Below are positions 9,030-17,865 of a DNA stretch of 64,000 bases, in pieces. A program made the translations under genes and the position numbers. Numbering within the stretch: the first letter of the stretch is position 1; each line of letters starts with the position of its first letter. The notes below the pieces were generated by a model. The model was given only the letters and a program-made list of their open reading frames with translations, had not been told where the DNA came from and did no database searches. This stretch comes from Prochlorococcus sp. AG-402-P18 (GTDB taxonomy: Bacteria > Cyanobacteriota > Cyanobacteriia > PCC-6307 > Cyanobiaceae): assembly GCA_003216275.1 (NCBI GenBank), contig QCJC01000003.1, forward strand, positions 62,001 through 126,000. Reading direction: 5' to 3'.

Positions 9030-10517
9030 CTAACGCTGGTATTTTTCAGCTAAGCTGCCATATTTTCTTAAAGCTTCTTCTATACTAAAAGCTTCTTTAG
9101 TTAATCTCCACGACCAATTATTTTCTATTGTGCCAGGTTTATTTAAGCGAGCGCTATCATCAAGATTTAATAAATCTTGCATAGGAGTAACAAATAATTT
9201 TGCCTTAGTTTCCATCCCAATACGAATTAGTTCCCAAGAAGAGAAATTATCATAGTCAAGAATTCTTTCTTTGATTTGTTCTTTACTTGCTTGATCCATT
9301 TCTCCCCACCAGCCAAGCGAAGTTGAATTATCATGAGTGCCTGTATAAACAATCCAATTCTCATCTTTAATATTCTCTGGTAAATAGGGATTATCCAAAT
9401 TCCCATCAAAAGCAAATTGAAGGATTTTCATACCAGCCAATTTATAATCATCTCTCAATTGCTCAACTTTAGATGTTACGAGACCTAAGTCTTCAGCAAC
9501 TAAAGGAAGAGATCCACCACAATCTTTTTTTATTAGACCAAGTATTTCCTTTCCTGGGGAAGGCAACCAAAAGCCATTCTCAGCAGTTTTATCCTCTCCT
9601 GGAATTGCCCAAAAAGCCTCAAGCGCACGAAAATGATCAAGGCGTAGGAAATCTACTTGCTCTAGGTGTCTTGCAATTCTATTCCTCCACCATTTGTATT
9701 TATTTGCTTTGTGACGAGTCCAACGATAAACAGGATTGCCCCAGAGCTGACCAGTTTCGGAAAAGTAATCTGGCGGCACTCCGCTTTGAAGGTATGTATC
9801 GGAATTAGTTAAAATAGAGAATAACGAACGATTACTCCAAACATCTGCACTGTCTTTAGAGACATAGAAAGGAACATCTCCAAATAAAAGAATTCCAAGA
9901 CTTTTTGCTAGTTTTCTAATTGATTTCCACTGTCTATATAGGTGCCATTGGATCAAATTATGTCCCATTAATTTTTCTTTATTATCTTTTTTCCAATTTG
10001 CTATTTTTTCTTTCTCATATTTTGCAAATTCTGCTGGCCATTCCCACCATGGAAGATTATTGTTTTGAATCCTTAGTTCCATAAAAATGGAATGATCATC
10101 TAACCAAAATTGTTTTTCGCACCATATCTCAAATTCATATTTGATAGTTTCTTTTTGATTCTTCCAATTTTCAACTAAAGAAGCTTTCAAAGATTTGACT
10201 CTTAAATTCGCCAATTTGAAATCAACCCTTCTAAAATCTTCAATTTTTGGAGAACTCATCTCCAGGTTGTTTGCCAAAAAGCCCTCTCTAACTAAATCAT
10301 CTACGTCAAGGAACCATGGATTGAAAGCAAAGCTTGATGGCGAGCTATAAGGCGATCCCAATGAATCAACAGGAGCAAGAGGAAGAAATTGCCAAACACC
10401 AATACCGTTTTTAGAGAGCTCATGCAGCCAATTGCGAGCAGGACTACCAAAAGTACCGCATATAGGTGAATCTGGTAATGAGGTTGGATGAAGAAGGATG
10501 CCTGAATTTCTTTGCAA
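9030..10517 (-). CDS. malQ: 4-alpha-glucanotransferase (amylomaltase)
   Basis: MalQ transfers alpha-1,4-glucan segments between malto-oligosaccharides during glycogen turnover. The 495-residue length is normal for GH77. Motifs include 'RNSGILLHPTSLPDSPICGTFG' at the N-terminus, 'GDVPFYVSKDSADVW', 'FLRLDHFRALEAFWAIP' containing the expected nucleophile Asp, 'VAEDLGLVT' with the acid/base Glu, and 'VYTGTHDNSTSLGWW'. It converges on the HTH-membrane gene. It and the GH57 gene near 32.4 kb both belong to storage-glucan metabolism. The antisense and alternate-frame ORFs within it (9227-9415, 9473-9808, 10301-10588) are shadows. Confidence 0.96.
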   Translation of the reverse strand: MQRNSGILLHPTSLPDSPICGTFGSPARNWLHELSKNGIGVWQFLPLAPVDSLGSPYSSPSSFAFNPWFLDVDDLVREGFLANNLEMSSPKIEDFRRVDFKLANLRVKSLKASLVENWKNQKETIKYEFEIWCEKQFWLDDHSIFMELRIQNNNLPWWEWPAEFAKYEKEKIANWKKDNKEKLMGHNLIQWHLYRQWKSIRKLAKSLGILLFGDVPFYVSKDSADVWSNRSLFSILTNSDTYLQSGVPPDYFSETGQLWGNPVYRWTRHKANKYKWWRNRIARHLEQVDFLRLDHFRALEAFWAIPGEDKTAENGFWLPSPGKEILGLIKKDCGGSLPLVAEDLGLVTSKVEQLRDDYKLAGMKILQFAFDGNLDNPYLPENIKDENWIVYTGTHDNSTSLGWWGEMDQASKEQIKERILDYDNFSSWELIRIGMETKAKLFVTPMQDLLNLDDSARLNKPGTIENNWSWRLTKEAFSIEEALRKYGSLAEKYQR

Positions 10518-11377
10518 TTTTCACTTAGTGTTATCTCTAAAAAATAGAAAAGAAATACTAATAAAGCTAATTTTTTTCTAGATTTCAAATCAATGTAAGA
10601 ATGAAATAAAAAATCTTTTAGTTAAATATCAAAGAATTTGAATTTATCGATTAGTGATGTTTAAGTTCCCAATAGGTATAAACTGAAAAGGCTTTATTAA
10701 TAATAGCCTTTAAAATCTTGGTAAAATTAATGAACAACTCTATAAAATATTTTTTGGACTATTTATATTGTTGAAGAGATTAGACGAAATTTTGACATTT
10801 GTATAACCTCCATAGGTAATTAGCTATTATTTTATTCGCAATATCCTCAAAATCCTTTTTTGCAATCAAATAATGGTTACGTGAATAACATGAATAAAAC
10901 GATAAGGAGTACAACAAAAATATATCAAGTAATCCTGAGACTTTTATTTCATAGCAAAATAATCTCAGTAGCAATTTAACAAAAAAAGAGGGTTTAATTC
11001 ATTTAATAAAAACAGAATCTGCCAAAATAAATACAGGTCTATCTTCCAGGACAAAGATAAAACAAGAATGAGTACAGTCCAATGTCAATATCTACAATGC
11101 CTCTAAAAACTTCTTCTTACGCTAGATTGAGTAGTGGGTTCACCCTTTAAAAGTATTAAAACATAACTAAAGTTACACTCTTAAGGTTTTCAAAAGGAGA
11201 TTCTTCCGAAGAAAATTATTCTGCCGATTTCCCCCCAAAATAAGGCAGGGCAAGGGTTCTTTCTTTTCACTCAGAGAAGAAAAAATTCTCAGAAAAAATT
11301 AAAAACAGCTTATTAATGATTAGATAACGAACATAACGGTAGATTGGTGTATATCAATTCTTGCTTGCTGTGGAACC
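10518..11377. other. 860-bp gap without a convincing protein gene, upstream of prs
   Basis: Very AT-rich. It must hold the promoters of malQ (minus) and prs (plus). A terminator-like hairpin without a long U tract is at 10687-10711 (AAAGGCT...AGCCTTT, loop TTATTAATAAT). A locally less AT-rich patch at about 11195-11275 has small inverted elements ('TTCTTCCGAAGAA', 'CTGCC...GGCAG') and a C6 run, and could be part of a long prs leader or a small RNA. The only listed ORF here (10780-10974, minus) has no family resemblance and is not accepted as a gene. Confidence 0.6.
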
Positions 11378-12373
11378 GTGACCAGTTTTATTACTGCAGC
11401 ACATCCTGAAAATACTAGTCTCAATCATGACACTGATAGGCTCAGGCTAATAAGTGGGACATCTAATACAGCATTAGCAAATGAGATTGCTAAATATATG
11501 GGGATAACCAATGTACCTCTTGTTTCAAAAAGGTTTGCTGATGGAGAGCTTTATGTTCAAATTCAGCAATCAATTAGAGGATGTGACGTTTTCCTAATAC
11601 AACCAACTTGTGCTCCAGTTAATGACAGCTTGATGGAGCTTATGATTATGGTTGATGCTTGCAAAAGAGCCTCTGCGAGACAAATCACAGCAGTAATTCC
11701 ATATTTCGGGTATGCTCGTGCTGATAGAAAAACAGCAGGAAGAGAGTCAATAACGGCAAAACTCACTGCAAATATTCTCGTCAAGTCTGGAGTGGATAGA
11801 GTGTTAGCGATGGATTTACATTCAGCTCAAATTCAAGGTTATTTCGATATCCCCTGCGACCACATATATGGATCACCAGTTTTAGTTGATTATCTATCAA
11901 CTATGGAACTTGAAGAAATTGTTGTTGTCTCTCCTGACGTTGGCGGAGTAGCAAGAGCGAGAGCTTTTGCTAAACAAATGAAAGACTCCCCTCTAGCCAT
12001 TATTGATAAAAGACGCTCAGGGCATAATGTTGCAGAGAGTCTTACAGTAATTGGAGAAGTCAATGGAAAAACAGCAATATTAATAGACGATATGATTGAT
12101 ACAGGAGGTACAATCTGCGCAGGCGCAGAATTACTCAGGAAAGAGGGAGCAAAAAGAGTAATTGCTTGTGCATCTCATGCAGTTTTTTCTCCACCTGCTT
12201 ATGAAAGACTTTCTAAACAAGGTCTATTTGAACAAGTTATTGTTACTAACAGCATTCCAGTTCCTAAAAACTTACACTTTTCACAGTTAAAGGTTTTATC
12301 AGTGGCAAATATGCTTGGTGAGGCTATTTGGAGAATACACGAAGAAAGTTCTGTAAGTTCAATGTTCAGATAA
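11378..12373 (+). CDS. prs: Ribose-phosphate pyrophosphokinase (PRPP synthetase)
   Basis: Prs makes 5-phosphoribosyl-1-pyrophosphate from ribose 5-phosphate and ATP, the entry metabolite for nucleotide, histidine and tryptophan synthesis. The 331-residue product has 'DGELYVQIQQSIRG', 'IPYFGYARADRKTAGRESI' with the ATP-binding flexible loop, 'MDLHSAQIQGYFDIP', and the PRPP-binding loop 'AILIDDMIDTGGTI'. Start is GTG at 11378, giving a short extra N-terminal tail before 'LRLISGTSNTALANEI', common in cyanobacteria. It converges on pepN with a 9-bp gap. Confidence 0.97.
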   Translation: MTSFITAAHPENTSLNHDTDRLRLISGTSNTALANEIAKYMGITNVPLVSKRFADGELYVQIQQSIRGCDVFLIQPTCAPVNDSLMELMIMVDACKRASARQITAVIPYFGYARADRKTAGRESITAKLTANILVKSGVDRVLAMDLHSAQIQGYFDIPCDHIYGSPVLVDYLSTMELEEIVVVSPDVGGVARARAFAKQMKDSPLAIIDKRRSGHNVAESLTVIGEVNGKTAILIDDMIDTGGTICAGAELLRKEGAKRVIACASHAVFSPPAYERLSKQGLFEQVIVTNSIPVPKNLHFSQLKVLSVANMLGEAIWRIHEESSVSSMFR

Positions 12374-12382
12374 CTTCAAAAT

Positions 12383-15001
12383 TTACGTCAAAATAAGTTC
12401 TACTACCTCTCTTGTATTTGAGGAAATACTTGCATTATTTATTTTTAAAATAGCTTTATACATTCCCTCCCTATTTTGATCAATATAGGTTTTCCATCTA
12501 CTGAAAACTTTTACCATTCTCGATGCAGTTATGGGATTTATTTTATCGACCTCTATCAATTTTTCAGCCATGAATAAATAACTCTGACCATCTAAAGAGT
12601 GAAATGATTCAATATTTTTACTAAATCCTCCTAAAACTGCACGAATTGAATTTGGAGCCTTCCAATCAAATTTTGGATGCGAAAGTAGTTTGTCAACAAC
12701 ATCAATTGCATCCTTATGAGATCTCGATGACTCATAAGAAAACCATGTATCTAATACAATTGGATTGTCCTTCCAAAGCTTAAAAAACAAATTAGAGGCT
12801 TCTTTCGTTTCTTCGATATCAAGAGGTTTTAATGCATTAAGAGCAGCTTTTGTAATAGTCATTGAAGAACTATTAATTGATTCAACACAGATTTTCTTGA
12901 CTTGTTCATCTCCTGCAAGGACTAAATAAGACCATAGCTTCCCTAATAGCTTTCTTTCTCCTCTGCCATTTGGCCAAACCTGATTAATGCAAAGAAAAAC
13001 TTTTTCTGACAATATTCTTAAATCTTCAAAAGTCTTGAGTCCAATTAAAACTTGAAAATCTAAGCACTCTTTATAAATTAATATTGGATTAACTCGATCA
13101 AATGAACTTTCTAATTCAATCAATCCAGGAACTGTAAGAAGAGTGGCCAAGAAAAATGGATCGTTGGTTGAGAAGTCTATTAATGATTTCTTAATGGCAT
13201 AAATAAATCTTTCCTCTAACAAAGGATCTATATCATTATTAATTCTACTTTTTATAATTTTTTTCATTAAGACTTGAGCAGAGTTCCATCTCGTAAAATA
13301 ATCGTTGTCATTCAAGAAAAGAAATAAATAATCCTCATTGGATAAATCTGATTCCCAAATTACTGGAGATGAAAAATTTCTAAATATTGATAAGACTGGA
13401 GGTTGTTCTTCTACATTTAAGAGTTTTATTTGTAATTTCTTTTTTTGCTGATCTAAAATAAATAAGCTATCATTAATAAGAGCCGTTGAATTATCAGACC
13501 TACTATAGCAAGAATAAAGAATAGGTATAAACATTACAGTAGTTTCATTACCGTTAGAACTATTTAATTTTTGTTCAAAAGAAATATCCAATGTTGATGT
13601 ATTTGGATCCCATGTTTGATTAAGATAAACAATTGGGGTACCTGATTTGTAATACCAATTTTGGAATTTCGCAAAATTAAAAATGGAACCTAAATCTTCA
13701 TCAGAAGAAAAAGCTCCTTCAATAATTGAATTAATGAAATCCTCTGTAGTCGCTGCTTTACCATCAAATTTCTCAAAATAGACTTTAATACCTTTCATAA
13801 ATCCTTCATAACCTATTAAAAGCTCTAGCATTCTTATTATTTCGGCTCCTTTTTCATATATTGTTGTAGTATAAAAATTATCTATAGCAACATATTCTTT
13901 AGGCTTTACAGCATGTGATGTAGGTCCATTATCTTCAGCAAATTGTAAGTTTCTAAGTAAAGAAACATCTTCTATTCTTTTCAAGCCAGAGCCATGAAGG
14001 TCGGCAGTAAAAGATTGATCTCTAAAGACTGTTAGACCTTCCTTTAAAGATAGCTGGAACCAATCACGACATGTAATTCGATTACCAGTCCAATTATGAA
14101 AATATTCATGAGCTATTACACTTTCTATTCTTTCTAATTCATCATCAGTAGCTATTTTAGAATCTGCTAAAACTAATTTTGAATTAAAGATATTTAATCC
14201 TTTATTTTCCATTGCACCCATATTAAAATGTCTTACAGCAACAATTTTATATTCATCTAAATCATACTCAAGACCAAATTTATCTTCGTCCCACTTCATT
14301 GCTTTCTTTAGCGAACTTATAGCATGCTTTGTATATTTCTCATCTCCATTTTCAACAAATATTTTTATATCAACTAATCTTCCAGAACTCGTAATATATC
14401 TATCAGAAACTTGTTTTAAATTACCTGCAACCAATGCAAATAAATAGGAAGGTTTTGGGAAGGGATCTTCCCAAACGATTTCATGCCTATCAGATATTCT
14501 TCTTGAATACTTTTTATTTCCATTTGACAATAATATTGGATATAATGAACGATCTGACTCTATACGAACTAAGTATTTACTTAAGACGTCGGGTCTGTCA
14601 GGGGAATAACATATACGCCTAAAACCTTCAGCCTCACATTGAGTTGTTAGCATATCAGAGCTTAAATATAACCCTTCGAGTGATGTATTAGTAAAAGGAT
14701 AAATCTTAGAATTTATTCTCAATTCGAATTTAGATGTAGGTGGTTCATATATAATCAACTCAGTCTCAGAAGCATCATATTCATTATTTTCTAATTTTCT
14801 CCCATCAATAAATAATGAGTCCAATTCAATATCCCTAGCCTGGAGTATAAGCTGATTATCTATACTTAACTTGGGCACAATAATCATTAAAGCTTTTACT
14901 AAAACTACATCCTCAAAAATGTTAAAGTCTAAACTTATATTTGGTATAAGAAATGGGTAAGGAGTATAATCTTTTAATTTAATAGTTTTATTAATTGACA
15001 T
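12383..15001 (-). CDS. pepN: Aminopeptidase N (M1 family zinc metallopeptidase)
   Basis: PepN removes N-terminal residues from peptides in the cytoplasm. The 872-residue length fits the family. The exopeptidase motif 'FNMGAMENKGLN' and the zinc site 'VIAHEYFHNWTGNRITCRDWFQLSLKEGLTVF' (HExxH plus downstream Glu) are intact, and the transition-state Tyr is likely in 'YTTTIYEKGAEI'. The C-terminal alpha-helical domain is present (DUF3458-type). Start is the ATG at 15001; no signal peptide, consistent with a cytosolic enzyme. It lies 31 bp before the lipoprotein gene's stop on the same strand. Confidence 0.97.
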   Translation of the reverse strand: MSINKTIKLKDYTPYPFLIPNISLDFNIFEDVVLVKALMIIVPKLSIDNQLILQARDIELDSLFIDGRKLENNEYDASETELIIYEPPTSKFELRINSKIYPFTNTSLEGLYLSSDMLTTQCEAEGFRRICYSPDRPDVLSKYLVRIESDRSLYPILLSNGNKKYSRRISDRHEIVWEDPFPKPSYLFALVAGNLKQVSDRYITSSGRLVDIKIFVENGDEKYTKHAISSLKKAMKWDEDKFGLEYDLDEYKIVAVRHFNMGAMENKGLNIFNSKLVLADSKIATDDELERIESVIAHEYFHNWTGNRITCRDWFQLSLKEGLTVFRDQSFTADLHGSGLKRIEDVSLLRNLQFAEDNGPTSHAVKPKEYVAIDNFYTTTIYEKGAEIIRMLELLIGYEGFMKGIKVYFEKFDGKAATTEDFINSIIEGAFSSDEDLGSIFNFAKFQNWYYKSGTPIVYLNQTWDPNTSTLDISFEQKLNSSNGNETTVMFIPILYSCYSRSDNSTALINDSLFILDQQKKKLQIKLLNVEEQPPVLSIFRNFSSPVIWESDLSNEDYLFLFLNDNDYFTRWNSAQVLMKKIIKSRINNDIDPLLEERFIYAIKKSLIDFSTNDPFFLATLLTVPGLIELESSFDRVNPILIYKECLDFQVLIGLKTFEDLRILSEKVFLCINQVWPNGRGERKLLGKLWSYLVLAGDEQVKKICVESINSSSMTITKAALNALKPLDIEETKEASNLFFKLWKDNPIVLDTWFSYESSRSHKDAIDVVDKLLSHPKFDWKAPNSIRAVLGGFSKNIESFHSLDGQSYLFMAEKLIEVDKINPITASRMVKVFSRWKTYIDQNREGMYKAILKINNASISSNTREVVELILT

Positions 15002-15032
15002 ACTAATTAAATATCAAAATAGAAAATCAAGG

Positions 15033-15494
15033 TTAATTCTTATTATTTAATTGTTCTACAGCTTTTAAGAATTTGTTTTGTTCCTCCTTAGGGATCTCAT
15101 CAGGACACACTCGAATAGCTCCTTCAATGAGTTGTAGATAAGACCCCTGATAAATTTGTTCATTTGTTAATTTCTTATCACCTACTTCTTCTATTAGACC
15201 ACCGTGTTTATTAGATACTATTAATGCAAAATTATTTGAAGCTATTGATATTGATTTAGGAAAGTCAACTTTGGCTTGTCTTGCAAGGCATAAATAACTA
15301 ATCCCAATCTGCCTATATAGATTCATCTCTTCAATGCTAGCAGGAAAATATTTAATCTTTTTACTCTGAGAACTTATTTTAGTTGGATTAGTTTCTGATT
15401 TCAAAGAAGAACTACAACTTGATAGGAATATTGAGGCAAGGGAAAAAAATATTGCCAAGCTTTTTGGACTAAGAAATTTTTTCAATTTTATCAA
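15033..15494 (-). CDS. Picocyanobacterial lipoprotein of unknown function
   Basis: A small secreted protein, ~153 residues, with a signal segment 'KSLAIFFSLASIFLSSCSSS' ending in a lipobox-like 'LSSC', so it is probably a lipid-anchored periplasmic or thylakoid protein. The remainder ('EEMNLYRQIGISYLCLARQAKVDFPKS') is helical in character and matches no family I can name. The ORF track starts it at a TTG (15530), but that codon lies inside a perfect 14-bp inverted repeat that looks like the upstream gene's terminator; the TTG at 15494 (LIKLKKF...) or 15485 gives a more normal signal peptide, so I chose 15494. Confidence 0.65.
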   Translation of the reverse strand: MIKLKKFLSPKSLAIFFSLASIFLSSCSSSLKSETNPTKISSQSKKIKYFPASIEEMNLYRQIGISYLCLARQAKVDFPKSISIASNNFALIVSNKHGGLIEEVGDKKLTNEQIYQGSYLQLIEGAIRVCPDEIPKEEQNKFLKAVEQLNNKN

Positions 15495-15517
15495 AAGAAT
15501 TTGGTCAGAAAAATAAT

Positions 15518-15559
15518 TTTGCAAGAGCAAATAATTTACAAAAGTTTTGCTCTTGCAAA
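15518..15559 (-). terminator. 14-bp perfect inverted repeat, likely terminator
   Basis: TTTGCAAGAGCAAA and its exact complement TTTGCTCTTGCAAA flank a 14-bp spacer. Read on the minus strand, the hairpin lies ~54 bp after the stop of the gene at 15613-16170 and is followed by the T-rich 'ATTATTTTTC', so it can end that transcript. It also overlaps the 5' end proposed by the ORF track for the lipoprotein gene. Confidence 0.6.
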
Positions 15560-15612
15560 GAAAAATCTATACTAAGTTATAGTAGACCTTTTAAATACAT
15601 TTAATCAATTAT

Positions 15613-16170
15613 TCAGTTGGGATTCTTAATCCTTATCTCATGATGATTCTCCACTATTTTTAATTCATTCTTAAACCAACTATAAATAACTCTAGATCTA
15701 AATTTATCCTGATCAATTAAGCGTGTATGCTCTAAAATATCCCAATCATCGTAATTAGATTCAAAAATCAATTCATGTTCATCAACCTGGCGAATATTTG
15801 AAATACCTGAAGACTCTGATAGATAAGAACTCTCTCGAAATAATTGATGGCCTTGTAATTTAGCAGTAATTACTCCTTCCCTTTTGTAAGTTGGCCTTTT
15901 TATAAAAAAGTTTTCCTCATCCTCACTCCACCATTTAAAACGATACGTTTCAAAATCAGGGCTATCTTGATTTAACTTTTCTACATTAATAAACATATCA
16001 ACATTTTCAGCCTTTTCATCTTCAAAAAAGTATTGCCTTCGCGAATGCCATAAGCCAATATTTCGACTAAACCATCGCCGCAAATTACTATCAAAATTAA
16101 TTCTAAGCCTATCAATCCCTTGTGAGGAATTTTTCGGCTTACCAATAGCAGATGAATAAGAAATCGCCAT
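15613..16170 (-). CDS. Conserved hypothetical protein, possibly CpcS/CpeS-like lipocalin fold
   Basis: A 185-residue soluble protein. The order 'LRRWFSRNIGLWHSRRQYFFEDEKAENV' ... 'FETYRFKWWSEDE' ... 'SYLSESSGISNIRQVDEHELIFESNYDDWDILEHTRLIDQDKFRSRVIYSWFKNELKIVENHHEIR' recalls the beta-barrel chromophore lyases of the CpcS/CpeS type (an initial 'W.SxR' strand, a late 'R.Rxxxx' strand). That would be odd but not unprecedented in an organism without phycobilisomes, since low-light strains keep some phycoerythrin genes. The resemblance is weak and by eye; it may be an unrelated lipocalin-like protein. It is divergent from sasA. Confidence 0.6.
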   Translation of the reverse strand: MAISYSSAIGKPKNSSQGIDRLRINFDSNLRRWFSRNIGLWHSRRQYFFEDEKAENVDMFINVEKLNQDSPDFETYRFKWWSEDEENFFIKRPTYKREGVITAKLQGHQLFRESSYLSESSGISNIRQVDEHELIFESNYDDWDILEHTRLIDQDKFRSRVIYSWFKNELKIVENHHEIRIKNPN

Positions 16171-16266
16171 TTAGCTGGAGATAGAAAATTTAAAAAGTAT
16201 TCACTTAATTATTAGCTCATACCTAAATTGAGTCTCATTACCTTAAGGTGTACGTAATTATTTAGA

Positions 16267-17424
16267 TTGCTCGACACTGTGTGTAGTGCCGAAGCCAAAG
16301 AAAGAAGGCAGCTAAAACTGCTACTTGTGGCATCGCGTCACCATCTCTCAAGGGGAGATATTCGTTCGTTAATTTCATATTTAGAAGGAGAGGATTGTGG
16401 ATTCTTAGTAACCCTTGAGTTATCAGATCCCTCGGAAAATCCAGAATTACTTGAATTACATAAATTAGTAGCAATTCCTGCTCTTATAAAACTAGAACCA
16501 TCACCTAAACAAATTTTTGCTGGAAGTTCAATTTTTGAACAAGTTAAAACTTGGCTCCCAAGATGGCAGCATGAAGGAGTTATTAAAGGAATAGGACTAA
16601 GTCTTAGACCTTCACCTATAGACTCAAAACAAACTCAAAAAGAACTTCTACTCGAGGATGAGCTTCTTGTTCTTAGGCAAGAAAACGAAACACTCACAAA
16701 TCAAATACATTCTCAAGAAAGTTTACTCAGAATGGTTGCTCATGAATTGAGAACCCCTTTAACTGCTGCAGGATTAGCACTTCAAAGCCAAAAATTAGGT
16801 CAAATAAGCAGGGAAAAATTTCAAGAAGTCCTTAAGAGGAGACTCGAAGAAATTGAATTGCTTTCAAAGGACTTGTTGGAAGTTGGAAGTACTCGCTGGG
16901 AGACTTTATTCAATCCTCAAAAAGTAGATCTTGCAAATGTATCTGCTGAAGCAATCCTCGAACTAGAAAAACTATGGCTTACTAGGAAAATTCAGATAAA
17001 TACAGACATTCCATATGATTTACCCTCTGTATTTGCAGATCAAAGGAGAATGATGCAGGTTTTGTTGAACCTTATAGAAAATGCTTTGAAGTTTTCCAAT
17101 GATGGAGGTGACATTTATATAACAATGCTTCACAGAACTAACCAATGGGTTGAAGTAATTGTTCGTGATAATGGACCTGGTATTCCGCCAGAGGAACAAC
17201 AAAGAATTTTTGTTGATCGTGTCAGGCTTCCTCAAACCTCTAAAGAAACAACCGGCTTTGGCATTGGTCTTTCAGTTTGTAGAAGAATTGTAGAAGTTCA
17301 TGGTGGCAAGATATGGGTTGTTTCTAAACCTGCAGAAGGTGCATGTTTCTATTTCACAGTTCCTGTATGGCGGGGACAAAAGAAGGATCAAGAAGCCTTG
17401 ACGAGTGGCAAGGTTGACCCGTAA
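16267..17424 (+). CDS. sasA: Circadian adaptive-response sensory histidine kinase SasA
   Basis: SasA senses KaiC through a KaiB-like domain and phosphorylates RpaA, the output regulator of the cyanobacterial clock. The 385-residue protein shows the N-terminal KaiB-like thioredoxin fold (about residues 16-100, '[26 protein letters not shown]'), then a coiled linker, the H-box '[10 protein letters not shown]' with His159, the N-box '[12 protein letters not shown]', and G-boxes 'DNGPGIP' and '[13 protein letters not shown]'. Start is TTG at 16267; translation has no in-frame ATG before the KaiB-like domain. It is divergent from the lipocalin-like gene and followed by tRNA-Glu. No kai genes are in this window. 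Confidence 0.95.
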   Translation: MLDTVCSAEAKERRQLKLLLVASRHHLSRGDIRSLISYLEGEDCGFLVTLELSDPSENPELLELHKLVAIPALIKLEPSPKQIFAGSSIFEQVKTWLPRWQHEGVIKGIGLSLRPSPIDSKQTQKELLLEDELLVLRQENETLTNQIHSQESLLRMVAHELRTPLTAAGLALQSQKLGQISREKFQEVLKRRLEEIELLSKDLLEVGSTRWETLFNPQKVDLANVSAEAILELEKLWLTRKIQINTDIPYDLPSVFADQRRMMQVLLNLIENALKFSNDGGDIYITMLHRTNQWVEVIVRDNGPGIPPEEQQRIFVDRVRLPQTSKETTGFGIGLSVCRRIVEVHGGKIWVVSKPAEGACFYFTVPVWRGQKKDQEALTSGKVDP

Positions 17425-17466
17425 CTTTCAAGTGTGATGAATACTAATGTAGTTGTCACAGAATCT

Positions 17467-17539
17467 GGCCCCATCGTCTAGAGGCCTAGGACACCTCCCT
17501 TTCACGGAGGCGACAGGGGTTCGAATCCCCTTGGGGCTA
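17467..17539 (+). tRNA. trnE: tRNA-Glu (anticodon TTC)
   Basis: A 73-nt cloverleaf. The acceptor arm GGCCCCA pairs with TGGGGCT (one G-U pair), the D-arm contains 'CTAGAGGCCTAGG', the anticodon stem-loop CCTCC-CTTTCAC-GGAGG carries TTC, and the T-arm is 'AGGGGTTCGAATCCCCT'. The discriminator base is A and no CCA is encoded. In cyanobacteria this tRNA also feeds tetrapyrrole synthesis through glutamyl-tRNA reductase, which matters in a chlorophyll-rich cell. Confidence 0.97.
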
Positions 17540-17865
17540 TTGATAAAAATTTTTTAACCAAGAAATAAATTAAAGAAATTTTCTTGTGAACAATTATATA
17601 TAAATTTTTTTTAGTCTATATATAAAAGTTCAACATAAAAACGATTTTTGGAAGAGTCTTTAGAAATAAAAAATTTATATTTAAACTAAGATTCAAATAA
17701 TTTAAAAAAATCAAATCCTTAATAATCCAGTTCAGGAAAACGATTTAGAGAGATGTCTGATCTTGTGACGGTAATAAAAGGTGAACTTTTAAATTAGTAA
17801 TTTCATCATAAAACAGCTAAAAGTAACCAGTTAGTTGGTATTGTCACTTTCTAAATTGAGTTTTT
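17540..17865. other. 326-bp gap between tRNA-Glu and petH
   Basis: AT-rich sequence with no ORF or RNA gene I can support. It contains a poly-T-rich stretch just after the tRNA ('AAAAATTTTTTAACC'), which may end the tRNA transcript, and must hold the petH promoter; no convincing -35/-10 pair or known operator was identified. Confidence 0.5.

Noticed and set aside
10780-10974. Minus-strand 64-residue ORF in the prs upstream gap
   Set aside because: No family resemblance, simple AT-driven composition, no companion signals; likely chance.
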